Part shown: positions 23,486 through 34,300 of the stretch, one piece after another | How the letters are laid out: each line of letters begins with the position of its first letter | How positions within the stretch are numbered: position 1 is the first letter of the stretch | NCBI GenBank assembly: GCA_020631735.1 | Contig: CM036201.1 | Location: 80,204,502 to 80,268,501 of the forward strand | Origin: Saccharum officinarum | Taxonomy: Eukaryota; Streptophyta; Magnoliopsida; Poales; Poaceae | DNA: 64,000 nucleotides | Direction of reading: 5' to 3' | Notes under the pieces: generated by a model | Database searches by the model: none | Seen by the model: the letters and a program-made list of their open reading frames with translations, nothing else | Told to the model about the DNA's origin: nothing | Position numbers and translations under genes: made by a program

Positions 23486-23748
23486 GCAGCTTGGCGATGG
23501 CCTCCAGCTTGTTGGAGGTGATCTCCCGATCACGTTGGAGTTGGGCTGCTACTGCGGCTTCGTCTGTCTGGCGCCCTTGCTCAATGTTCGTGAGGCGGGT
23601 GTTGGCGGTGTCGAGTTGTTCTTTGAGCGGGTCGAGCTTGGCGTTGATGTCTTTGGTGAAGTTGTCGAATAGCTTTTGCAGGGCGGAGGTGTTGATGTTG
23701 TTACCCATGGCAGCAGTGTGGGGATCAAAGTGGTCTCTGGATACCAGG

Positions 23749-24044
23749 TGTAAGGAATCTCCTGGTGGAGGTGGGGCGGCTATGGAGGAGGGAGGTACGG
23801 CTAGGGCTTGGGTGGCATGGGAAGGAGGGCGGCGTAGAGAGAGAGAGAGAGGCGTAGGAGAAGGAGAGGAGAGAGGGATAGGAAGGAGCAATCACTCTTC
23901 TTTTAGTTGATTTGATTGATTACATCCCCTAGTATTTATAGTCCCTATTGGACTTGTATTCCAAGCAACCTACGAGATATCCCTATAGATTGGATTCTCC
24001 CTTTCATAACTAACTAAACTCAGCGTTGTCCCCCAACCTTTTCA
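23749..24044 (-). mobile_element. 5' LTR of the Reina-like Gypsy element (about 296 bp)
   Basis: On the minus strand the segment starts TGAAAAGGTTGGGGG, holds TATAAATACTAGGGG near 23930, and ends CCTTACA at 23749. A primer site variant (TGGTATCCAGAG) follows directly at about 23735-23746, and the gag start codon is 41 bases past the LTR. A ~300-bp LTR fits the Reina group. The outer boundary could shift by a few bases. Confidence 0.7.
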
Positions 24045-24811
24045 GCAAGGGATGGTGAAACACGCTCCTCGGCATTTTTTGGCGGTGCAAGGTCATTGGG
24101 CTCATTTTATATCATTGTGCTTCGTTTGCGCGTATCTTTGACAGCATGAAAACATTGAGTTTTTGTTTCTACCGATATTGGAGGGCCATATGATGCTAAG
24201 GTGCCCTTACGGCTCATGCGAAATGCTTATACGATGAATGGCTATCATGATGCAGATGGATGCGTTCACGTATAAAATGGATATGAAGGCATTTTGTTTT
24301 AGTTTCACCCTTGCTTTAACTTTGGTGGTCGAAATTTTGAACCCTTAGGGTTTTTGTTTCATTTACCTTCGACCCTTGCTTTAACCCATAGATTTTTCAT
24401 TTGGCTTCACCCTTGCTTATTTTTGGAGGGTCAAAGTATTTTTAGCTCTTGGGCTTTTCTCTTCTTTGTCCTCGTGTATTTTTGGAGGATCAAAGTGTTT
24501 TTAGCCCTTATGCTTTTGAGGTTGAGCTAGCGAATTTGTGAACTTTAGCGAAAACCCGGTAGCCCAACCTTTTAACTTAGCTAGTCCTATCGATATCCAG
24601 GCCTTGTTGCAGTCAAGGCTTGTTTCGGTATTCAGGTCTAAGACTGCTTGCCTTGGGAAATATTTAAACAAAGTTTAATGGGGTACAAAGGATTGCCTCG
24701 TTAACGCCCTTTCACAAAGGCTTCCCAAAGTAAAAACCCACAAATGCATGCTAGCGAGAGATGAGTGTTCTCAGTGAAATAATGAGAACATGCCGATTTG
24801 AGAGTTTTCGA
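24045..24811. repeat. Degenerate upstream part of the ~59-bp repeat region
   Basis: Blocks such as TTTTTGGAGG(G/A)TCAAAGT and (G/C)CCCTTAGGCTTTT recur at irregular spacing from about 24300. Probably old transposon sequence; no coding region recognised. Confidence 0.5.
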
Positions 24812-25160
24812 TATGCTTCGCCCTCACGTATTTTTGGAGTGTCAAGTCTTGAGCCCTTAGTCTTTTCGATATGCTTTGCCCTCTCATATTTTTGGAGGAT
24901 CAAAGTCTTTAGCCCTTAGGCTTTTTGATATGCTTTGCCCTCTCGCATTTTCGGAGGGTCGGAGTCCTTAGCCCTTAGGCTTTTCGATATGCTTCATCCT
25001 CTCGTATTTTCGCAGGGTCGAAGTTTTAGCTCTTAGGTTTTTTGATATGTTTCGCCCTCTCATATTTTCGGAGGGTCGAAATTTTTAGCCTTTAGGCTTT
25101 TCGATATGCTTCGCCCCCTCGTATTTTCATAGAGTTGAAGTCCTTAGACCTTACGCCTAT
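24812..25160 (+). repeat. Tandem array of about six ~59-bp units
   Basis: Each unit runs from CTT(C/T)GCCCTCTC through ATTTTCGGAGGGTCGAAGT to TTAGCCCTTAGGC and TTTTCGATATG. Six diverged units are countable. The origin is unknown, probably an LTR-retrotransposon spacer. It lies about 490 bp upstream of the SC35 start codon. Confidence 0.75.
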
Positions 25161-25595
25161 ACATTGCCTGTACAAATCATATATTGTAATTTTTGTATGT
25201 AGGCTTTTTTCAAGCTGTATATCAATGGTGGCTACTTTTATTATCCTTGATAAAAATAGGATGAGATATAAACTGTTTTGAGTGTCGTTTTTTTTTTAAA
25301 AAAAAATCCTTGCGACCGTGCCCATTCCTTGCGCGGCCAAATTTCGCAAGTCGCTGTTGCTGGTCCGCGGCCATCGCGTTCTGCCGTCCAGGTCATTTCC
25401 ACGGCTCCCCAGATGGGCCGGCCGGGCCTCCATAGGCAGCAGGCCTCGGCGCAACGGCCTTCCCGCGCGACTGGCTGCGCTGCACTGCTGCGCAAGCAGC
25501 TAGCGGATAAGAAGCTCTCCCTCTCGCTGAGCCCACCTACTCCACTTGCATTCACCCGACTCCGCTGCTCTCCCTCTCCCCCGCGGGGGACCGAT

Positions 25596-25604
25596 AAACC
25601 CTAG
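25596..25604 (+). promoter_or_regulatory. Telo-box (AAACCCTAG) in the SC35 5' region
   Basis: AAACCCTAG lies 42 bases before the SC35 start codon. Telo-boxes are common near transcription starts of plant translation and RNA-processing genes. Confidence 0.5.
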
Positions 25605-25645
25605 GCCTCGCCGTCGTCGGAGGCGCCGCCGCAGGAGGACCCGCG

Positions 25646-28132
25646 ATGTCGCACTTCGGTAGGTCGGGTCCGCCGGACATCCGCGACACCTTCTCGCTCC
25701 TCGTCCTCAACATCAGCTTCCGTGAGCGAGACCTAACCCCAGCCCCTTCAACGCCGCTGCCGCGCGCCCTCTCTCTCTAATAGCTTCCTTCTCGTATTCG
25801 TCCTCATCCGCTTTGCAGGCACCACGGCCGACGACCTCTTCCCGCTCTTCGAGCGCTACGGCAAGGTCGTCGACGTCTTCATCCCGAGGGACCGGAGGTG
25901 AGGCGTCGGTTTGAATTTTCCGGCCGGTGGTTCGATGGCTGTTTCCTCAGGTTTTGTTTGTTGGTTGGCTCGCAGGACCGGGGACTCGAGGGGTTTCGCG
26001 TTTGTGCGGTACAAGTACGCCGACGAGGCGCAGAAGGCTATAGATCGGCTCGATGGTGGGGTTTGCTTTTTTTTTTGTTTTAACCGTGTTCCACCTGTGG
26101 GGATTTTGGGCTTCTACTTCTATTGATAGTTGTGCCTGAACGTCGTTTTCTTTTGTGCAGGCCGTAATGTGGATGGGAGGAACATCATGGTGCAGTTTGC
26201 AAAGTACGGCCCCAATGCTGAGCCAATGTGAGTGGGCACACCTGTATGCTAACATCCTTTTACTTGTGGTGTTTTATGTACCTAACATAACAATATGAAC
26301 CATGCTTCTTATCTCATTTGTTGTAAACCACTCTTTATTTGATGTGACAGTAATTATATGCTAACAACAAGGGATATGATTAGGTTGATGTGTCTTGATT
26401 TTTTATTTGTCTGTGATCTTGTTGATGGTTGATGACTGATTATCTATCTCTTGTTACCCAAACACGTTTTAATTTAATTTTCTGGCATGAGCATACCAAT
26501 ATACTAGTTATGCCTTATTTCATTTAGTCTTGATAATGTGAATGAACATCTTGGAGATTGTTTGTTCTTAGTTCTTTAGTTCAAAACTACTAAAATGAGT
26601 CTCCAGAAACAAAATCAGCAAAACTCTTGTCGTTCTCTGTATATTTTTGGGTTACTGATACAGGAAATAGGTTGAGAGAATCATTTGCCTAATAATATGT
26701 ATGAACAGTCGAGCATTGTATTTATCTAGCTTTAAGATATATAGCTTGTTTTTCTTAAGGTAAAATTCCAGTACCCATACAGTACTCATTCTGTACATCT
26801 AGTCTTCCATATGCATTCTTGAGGTAGCTTGTGTAAAATTTGTTTAGTTAAATGTATACAACTCAAAGACAACACTTGCATTCAATCTCATGTACTAGGC
26901 TTTGTTACAGAATGTAGTTTTTTTCCCCTTAAATTTATTTGTCTCCTGAAGCTGTGTGCAAGAGACTGCATGCTTCCATTTATCTTATCCTCTACTTATT
27001 TCAATCAGGTCACCATAGTTCGTCCCTGTTTTGTATTTTTGTTTTGTTTCTGTAGCCGCAAAGGAAGGGTCAAAGAGGGGGTTGAGAAATCACGAGACAA
27101 GTCAAGAAGCCGTAGTCCAAGGCCAAGGTGAAGACTTTAGTTCCTTTCACATTATCTCCAGAATTACTTTAAATTGTGTTTTATGGTATTTCCCCCCCTT
27201 TTGCTCCAGTAACTATCCCTCCTTCCAGGCCTCTGCTGTAGCTATTCACTTCTTTCTCTGAACCTAAGTGTTGACATGAATACTGCCTTTGCTTTTCTTG
27301 CAGAGAAGCAAACTGTCGGTATTAACACTGCTTTCACCTTATTTGCGGAGAAGCATTATTTCTAATATATCAATTTAGCATATCCTTAACTGCCTTCATT
27401 TTGATTTACTAGATCAGCAGTCTAGGCAACTTATAGTGCATGCATTATTTTAACTAGGCACAGAGACAGAGATCATAGAAGGCGAAGTCGCAGCAGGAGC
27501 AGGAGCAGGAGCAGAGAAAGGCATGGCCGTGATAGAGACAGGGACTACCGTCGTCGGAGCAGAAGTAGAAGCCGAAGTCCGAGTTCAAGCCCTGACCACA
27601 AAAGTCGTCGTAGAGCAAGAGATGATGGCAAGCACGGGAGCAGGAGTAAGAGTAGAAGCAAGAGCAGGAGCAGGAGCAGGAGCAGGAGCAAGAGCAGGAG
27701 TAGAAGCCGCTCATACCATAGGTTCCTCAATACGAATTTGCAGTTCCACCATTTGGTTATTCTTTACATGTTCCCAAATTCTAATTTGATTTCTTTCAAC
27801 AGTGCTTCACCTGCCCGGCGAAGTGCTAGCCCTCACAAGAGCCCACCGCCACGGAGGAGCCCCACTCCTGAAAAGCATACCAATGGAAAAGATTCACCTC
27901 TGTCACGCAGTGTTTCTCCATCACCAAAGCGTGCAAGCTCCCACAGCCCAGGCAGTGATGGCAAGGTTAGATTGGTGTTTAACTGCTGGCTATTTATTTT
28001 TTTTTGCCCATGCATTTGTTCACGTATCTTACTTTTGAAAGCAAATTCACATCAGGAATGAAGCTTGTTGATCTGGTGATGCCTAAGGAACAATCTTCCA
28101 TGGGATTGCAGAATGTTGAGAAGGTTGATTGA
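25646..28132 (+). CDS. SC35: Serine/arginine-rich splicing factor SC35 (SRSF2 type)
   Basis: Eight exons can be joined in frame with GT-AG introns: 25646-25721, 25819-25897, 25976-26055, 26161-26227, 27056-27127, 27458-27721, 27803-27965 and 28112-28132, giving 273 residues. An RNA-recognition motif covers about residues 16-92, with RNP2 (LLVLNI) and RNP1 (RGFAFVRY). Then comes a long RS domain with SRSRSR runs and RSPSP-type repeats. The protein binds exonic enhancers in pre-mRNA and recruits U1 and U2AF components in the nucleus; the RS domain is a target of SR protein kinases. The start MSHFGRSGPPDI matches plant SC35. The 828-base fourth intron is the longest; long introns after the RRM often carry alternative splicing that controls SR protein level, which is inference here. 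The last exon (NVEKVD then TGA) is tiny and the least certain join. Exon 6 has an AGCAGG coding microsatellite. Confidence 0.9.
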
Positions 28133-29461
28133 GCACAATGGAAGTAGCAATCTGCAATCAACCGCTATCCAAGGTTGCTAGTTGTTCCTTTAATGGCTTC
28201 TAGAATTGTGTTTTCCAGTTGTCAAAAACATGCTGTTGGTTTGTATTTCGACCTCTATTGTGTTTTTATACCCTTGTACTGCATCATCTACTTCATATAT
28301 GCATCAGTTTCATGATACCTGTCATATTAATTTGTTAAAACATTTGTGCATTTTCTAGTTATCTGTTCGTGAGATGGGTTGCTGTTTACTGGTAGAATGG
28401 TATTGCACGGGACCGACTATGGTGGATGATGTCTTGCTGTTAAGTCTTTGTCATTGGTGTTGATATGGCGATGGTGCAGCTGATGATGCGACGATGCCCG
28501 ATATTGTATTGATGCTGATGCTGATGACAGTGACCCTCTTGATGCAGTCTTTATTTTTGTTCGAAAAGGCTCTGAATCAAATCATGAAATTCCAGATGGA
28601 TCTCATGATTGGTAAGAATTATTGCACAATGATGCCTTACCAGTTACGTTGGTTCTTACACCCCCCCCCTTTTGGCAAATGCTTTGCATCAGTTCTAGTT
28701 GGAACATGGTGCTGAGTGGCAGAGATGCTGAGGGGTGTACTCATAGTGATAATGGTACTCGTACATGGCTAATAATCTCTGTACAGGAATGGAGGTGTCA
28801 ATTATGAGTAGCGTGGGTCCTGTTGATCTTGTGGTGGTGGTGGTGAACCAAACTATTCTGCTTCTTCTCTATCATGTTTTCATATTCTGGTAGTGTTGAG
28901 TGACTCCTTTTGCTATCAGATGCTCTAGCTTTATTCATTCTCTTAAGCAACCATTTATAAAATCCATGAATTCAATGTTCTTGTACCAAGGCTCATTAGT
29001 AACATGTCTTCTCTATCTGGAAATGTATTTTTCAAATGAGGTTTGTATGTACTAACGGTTTGTGGTAGTGTACAAGAGTACAACTGTTACATTTCGTTTG
29101 TAGCAGAGCACTTGACTATAATATTAGCTAATTGGAGCTCTACAAATTGTTGCTCTACAAAGTCTCAGGTTTAAGATGTTTGGAGGCATGTGACATGTGA
29201 TAGAGGATTAACTAGTACCTCTTTACTGTAAATGTAGTTATCATTGACACAACATGGCACTTTAATTTGTAATATGGGTTAAGTAAACTATTTTAAATAG
29301 AGGGTTATATAAGTATTTTTCACGATGAATCTGGTAACTATGCGAGTGGATCCATGCATATATGTTATAACTAGGCCAAGATATAAGTTTGGCCTGCATT
29401 TGGAATCGTAGTACTCCCTCTCTAGTCCTATGTATATGATGTTTCGAACAGTAAATTTAGC
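28133..29461 (+). other. SC35 3' untranslated region and downstream sequence
   Basis: No further homologous coding exon was found. A C-run lies at 28660-28669. The transcript end cannot be placed from sequence. Confidence 0.4.
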
Positions 29462-29480
29462 TTGTTTGTAGCTTCGTTGT

Positions 29481-29657
29481 AGCTAAATCTCCAAGGATTT
29501 AGCTATGGACAGGAGCGCTTGGAGAGTGGCAATCAACGTGCCTGAACCGTGACCTCTTTTGTATGTCCCTTCTTGTTTTCCTGTTTCTCGTCTCTTTTGT
29601 GTTTCATCTCTAGCCTATTCCAACTTGCTTGGGACAAAAGATTATGTTGTTGTTTGT
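29481..29657 (+). mobile_element. 5'-truncated LINE 3' end (177 bp)
   Basis: It contains the known grass LINE tail blocks (GGACAGGAGCGC, CAACGTGCCTGAACC, CCTATTCCAACTTGCTTGGG) and ends in a TTG/TTTG-rich tail. A 19-bp direct repeat with one mismatch (TTGTTTGTAGCTTC plus RTTGT) flanks it at 29462-29480 and 29658-29676, as made by target-primed reverse transcription. Confidence 0.8.
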
Positions 29658-30120
29658 TTGTTTGTAGCTTCATTGTTATTAATTTGTTGGCTGAAACACC
29701 ATATACAGGTGACGATGTAGTAGTAAAGCATGTAACAATGTATTCTGAAAGTATAGCATATCACTTTGTATAGCTGAGCATCCTGCTAGGGGACTACATA
29801 ATGCACAATTGACTTTTTGGTGATTGAATTGATTTTTCTTTTGAAATATTTGATTGAATTGAATATCGTTTGAACTGAGGCTGTTGCCACCGAAGTTGTT
29901 TACTTCAGCGTGGGCACTGGGCACACAGGTGTGGCAACTTGTGGAAGGCAAGCAAAACCTTGCATATGGTGCAGAGTGCAGACTGCTCACTGCAGCTAAA
30001 ATACCTGCACGGCTTCTTTTTTTAAAAAAAATGATTGAGCCCCTATGTGTATCATTGACATGTGGTTAGCTACGAGAACTAAGCGTGCCACCATTGAGTT
30101 TGAGTAGAAAACTCGAAATA

Positions 30121-30737
30121 GGAAAAAGTTTACTTAACCCCCCACCTAAAGGGTGGTCTACTTCATCTCATAACTATAAAACCGTCTACTTTATACCCTA
30201 AACTTTTCAAAATCGGTCAAATTACTCCCTAGGCGGTTTTTGGGTGACGGTATTGCTATAGTAACAGCGGTATTGCTATAGTAAATCACAAAAAAATCAT
30301 AAAATGAAAATCTAATTTTGTTGGACTCCACATGAGTAATCTACCCAGTGAACAAAATTAGATCTACACAGTGAACAAATTTAAATTTTTGCTGTAAAAA
30401 AAATTAGATTTGTTCATTGAAAAGCTACAACAAAAATTTTGTACTAAAGTATATCATATTATAAGTTCACCGTGTAGATTTACTCATGTGAAGTTAACAA
30501 AATTGGATTTTCTATTTTATGATTTTTCTATAATTTATTATAATTTTGCAAAGATTCAGTGGAAATAAATAAAAAAAAGAAAAAGGCAATACTGCTGTTA
30601 CTGTAGCGATACCGCCGTACGAAAATTGTTCGGAGGTAATTTGACTAGTTTTGGAAAGTTTAGAGAATAAAGTAGACGATTTTATAGCTGAGGGGTGAAG
30701 TAGACCACATTTGAGTAGGTGGGGGAGGTGGTTTTCC
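30121..30737. mobile_element. Fold-back MITE with ~150-bp terminal inverted repeats
   Basis: The left arm (GGAAAA, ACCT, GGTGGTCTACTTCATC, CTATAAAACCGTCTACTTTA, GTCAAATTACTCCC, GGTATTGCTATAGTAACAG) is mirrored by the right arm in reverse order with moderate divergence. AAATA flanks both ends (30116-30120 and 30738-30742), a possible 5-bp target duplication. No coding capacity. Confidence 0.7.
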
Positions 30738-31348
30738 AAATATCTTAGGTTCGGACTCAGATGCCGTTCTTGCCAACACGGGCAGACCGTTCGGCTGCAA
30801 TTCTGCCGGCTGTGGCTGCTGCAGCAGCTAGGCACCTAGGCACAAGTTACTGACAGCTACAGCCGCAACCGTGAAGACTGGCAGCCGTGAAAAACAGCAC
30901 TCACAAGTCACAACACCTCAGTTGAAAACTATCGCAACTTTTAGTATAAGAGGGTTGAGCCAAAAAAAAAATGAACAAAACAAGCCACAAAGAGCTAGGC
31001 AGAACTGTTGCATATAAAAAGGTCGTGCAGCGGGGCCAGCAGCATACATGGATGGAGAGAGATAGATCACCATGAAGACCTAACAAACCACAGGAGCTGA
31101 TCTCAGCTATCCTACCCTACAGCCAGCCAATGTTTTGATTTGTTCGACTGATGACTACAATCTATGCCAAGGGAACTAGACAACTAGTGAAGCTAGATGA
31201 CACACTATCCAACCTTTGCTCCGTGCATACACTTCTGAGGAATCCGTGGCATTGGCACCCAACCGTGGTCTTTTCAGTGGCCGATGTTACCAAATCTGTC
31301 CAAATCATCATGAATGAATGAATGAACATGGTCTAAGATTCGAACTAC

Positions 31349-34300
31349 TCAGGTACTCCTCCATTTCGATGAGTAATTTTTCTCAGCCTCATCAGTAGTT
31401 TCTGATGGACCATCAGATATGGCTTTCTGTGGCTCTCGCCTGGTGTCAGCCTGGCTCGCTTGCTTGGAACTCAGCCTCACCCTCAAAAGCAACGAGTTGG
31501 TCATCACACCGACCGAACTAAAACCCATTAGAGCTCCAGCTATTGATGGCGTCAGTATCGTCCCCGTAACTGGAAGCAATGCTCCAGCAGCAATGGGGAG
31601 TCCAACCTGCAAAGTAATTAACTATATGAGAACGTGCAAGCAGAGGTCAGAGAAGGAAGTATACTTCTAATCTAAGTTGGTAATAAAAAGTAAATGTCAA
31701 AATAAATATGAAATTCAAATCTAAGAGCATTTTGGCGATGCCGTAGTTAGCAGCCTATACCACAATCAATATACAGCAAAAATTGCAGAATTTGTACGTA
31801 ACCCATTGGTTTTTCTTTTCTAGGGTGCTTCATAATATTTACAAAAATAATTCTAAAATGGTCAGCAAGTAAACGAAATTATCATTTTATATCTTATCTG
31901 TTAGATTGAAAAAAAGAAGAAGAAGCCATGTCTAAGAGATAAGATAGAACCATACAATGTTATACAGGAAAGCCCACCAAAGATTCTGCTTCACCGTCTT
32001 CATGGTCTCTTTACTCAACTCTAAAGCATCAACGAGCTGCATCGAAGGGGCAGGTTTTTAAGAATCATTCTGGTAGTGGTAGGGGACTAGGGGAAAAGGC
32101 AATTCATTGAGTTATACAGCAACGTCCAGGTATGTAAAGAAACAACTGCAATGTTTTACACTTGGTTGCTACAGAAAATTCCAAACTGTAGTGAAAGAAA
32201 TTACCTGGGATAACCTGTTGCCCAAAAGTACAACTGAAGATACATCACTGGCTGCCCCAACACCTCCACCCATTGCAACTCCAACATCAGCTGAAGCTAG
32301 TGCTGCAGCATCATTAATGCCGTCACCAACCATGGCGACTAACCTGTGCTCTTTCTGAAGTTCAGATATGAACTTCTTTTTCTCATGTGGTTTAACTTCA
32401 GCGAGAACCTAAGACATTTTCCCACGTACACAGATAAGTGAACCATGCTGAAATGGCAATAAAAAAAAGTCATGCTAGCAAAAACAATCTAAATGGAAGA
32501 CACAAAAACAGTCTGTCCTGAGCTCCCTTTTGTGCTTCAGTCAGTTCCAATCTGATTGCCAGATATTTTGTTTATCTATTTATGAACCTGCTTCCAGCTA
32601 TTTTCATTTCATAAACCAATGACCTATTATATACAAATTGCGCTCTTGTTTCATTAAAATATGAAGCGGGGGTATGTGCACTTCACAAACATACCATTTT
32701 CAAGTGGATGGTGATGTTGACTGAGAATAACATTTAAGTGATTTCACATATTTATACTTTGGGAAGTTTGTCTTCCTAAGTTATACTCCCTCCTTTCCAA
32801 AGTGTAGGGCATGGTTTAACCTGGCACAGCCTTCAACAGTACTGATTGACCATTAATGTATGAGCTACTTCCAAAGCACATGGCTTTCTAGATGTGTATG
32901 TCGATATCTACACAGATGTATCTTATATGATAAGATTAATCGTAGGAAGTACCACATGAATGGGTATATAGAGAAGGAATCCACATCTGCCAAAGTCGAT
33001 TATGTTAGGATCTTCTACAACCTATACAGTTCTTAGGCTAATTCTTGATCAAAGATTGAGTTTGAATCTTGGAGTGCATGCACACCTTATAAAAAGAAAG
33101 GGAGTACATGACATGGCAACTTGATGACAAATGACTTCATATTTTTCTGGTAATTCAAAACAATAGTCACTAATATTTCTGCAGCGATCTGAAACTCATA
33201 GAATCATAATCTGTGGTGCATCTCCAAGATTTTTATGATGTAATTGGCGCACATAACAGCCAAAGAGATAGCAGGCAACCTCATAACATGTTCATTCTGG
33301 CTACTTTAATGCCAAACACCAGAGAATTAAGCCACTTTACTACAGCAAACTGGGAAAAATTACCATTCACAAGAACAAAACACAACAACAAAACTCAGTT
33401 GATGTTACCTTGTCTGCCTGGATACCAACAACAGAAGCCACATTCATAGCAGCGCTTTCCTTGTCTCCAGATAACATATATACACTAATTCCTTGCTTAG
33501 ATAGAGTGTCGATTACTTGACGAGAATCTTCCCTGAGCTTATCCTCAAAACAAATAAGACCAGCCAGAGCACCATTCACTGCTACATATGCAACAGACTG
33601 GCCAAAATGCTCTGCTTCTGGGAAGGGATTGTGAACGACCCCATGCCTGAAACGTTACAATTTTACTAGTGAACATACTCCAATCGGTACAACATACAAT
33701 TGCACATGACAGCTAGTGCGTGGAGAAAAGTTTAGAACAGATAGCACTTACAGAAGATATAGCAGGAACACGATACGATTAAAAGTGTGATGTTGTTAGT
33801 GAATTTAGCATAGGGAATAGCTGTAGAATAAGAAATTCGTTTGTACCTTCTAATCCAATCTAATGTTCCGACAGAAACCTGTTTCTCACAAATGGTAGCC
33901 ACAGCACCAGATCCTGGTTCTTCCATGAAGGATCCATCATTTGCCTGTGACAGCATGCATAAGTAAAGGGCAAAAACCAGAAAGGTAAATTTGTGTAACA
34001 AGTGAATAAAAAGTGTGAAAAAAGATAAAAAATATAAAATAGGTCATCCCATTCCATAAGAATGTGTCATGGAAGTTTGGAAGAAGTCCGGAGCAACTAT
34101 GGGAAACATCTTATTATTGATTATAAGATTGCAGTTCAGCAGACATGATTATAACTCAAGTGGAGAAAACATTTATCCTGAAACAGTATTTTATAACTTG
34201 CAGAATACCCACTTAGTTCATACTTCATACTAAGGTCATTCTAAGCTCACATTTATTGCGCACTTCTGCTATGACTACCTTCATAACGATACAATTGGCA

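Larger units (their letters stand above)
20314..23708 (-). pseudogene. Gypsy (Reina-like chromovirus) gag and start of protease, interrupted
   Basis: The reading frame starts at ATG 23708 (MGNNINTSALQK), runs to about 23486, is broken by the solo LTR at 21517-23485, and resumes at about 21511. It carries a coiled N-terminal part, then the gag domain typical of Reina-type elements (DPLPWINCCEQFF, ASYHLTGTAQQWY, INERFGP), a CCHC zinc knuckle (CFNCDEPFTRGHKC, near 20680) and an aspartic protease motif (DTGATHNII, near 20440). A TGA at 20857-20859 lies inside the frame between gag and knuckle; reading continues in the same frame after it, so one base change explains it. Homology fades after about 20350, and reverse transcriptase and integrase are missing. 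The element cannot be functional. Confidence 0.85.

Noticed and set aside
27454..27714. Leu-rich and Ser/Cys-rich reading frames on the minus strand
   Set aside because: Antisense shadows of the SC35 RS-domain repeats.
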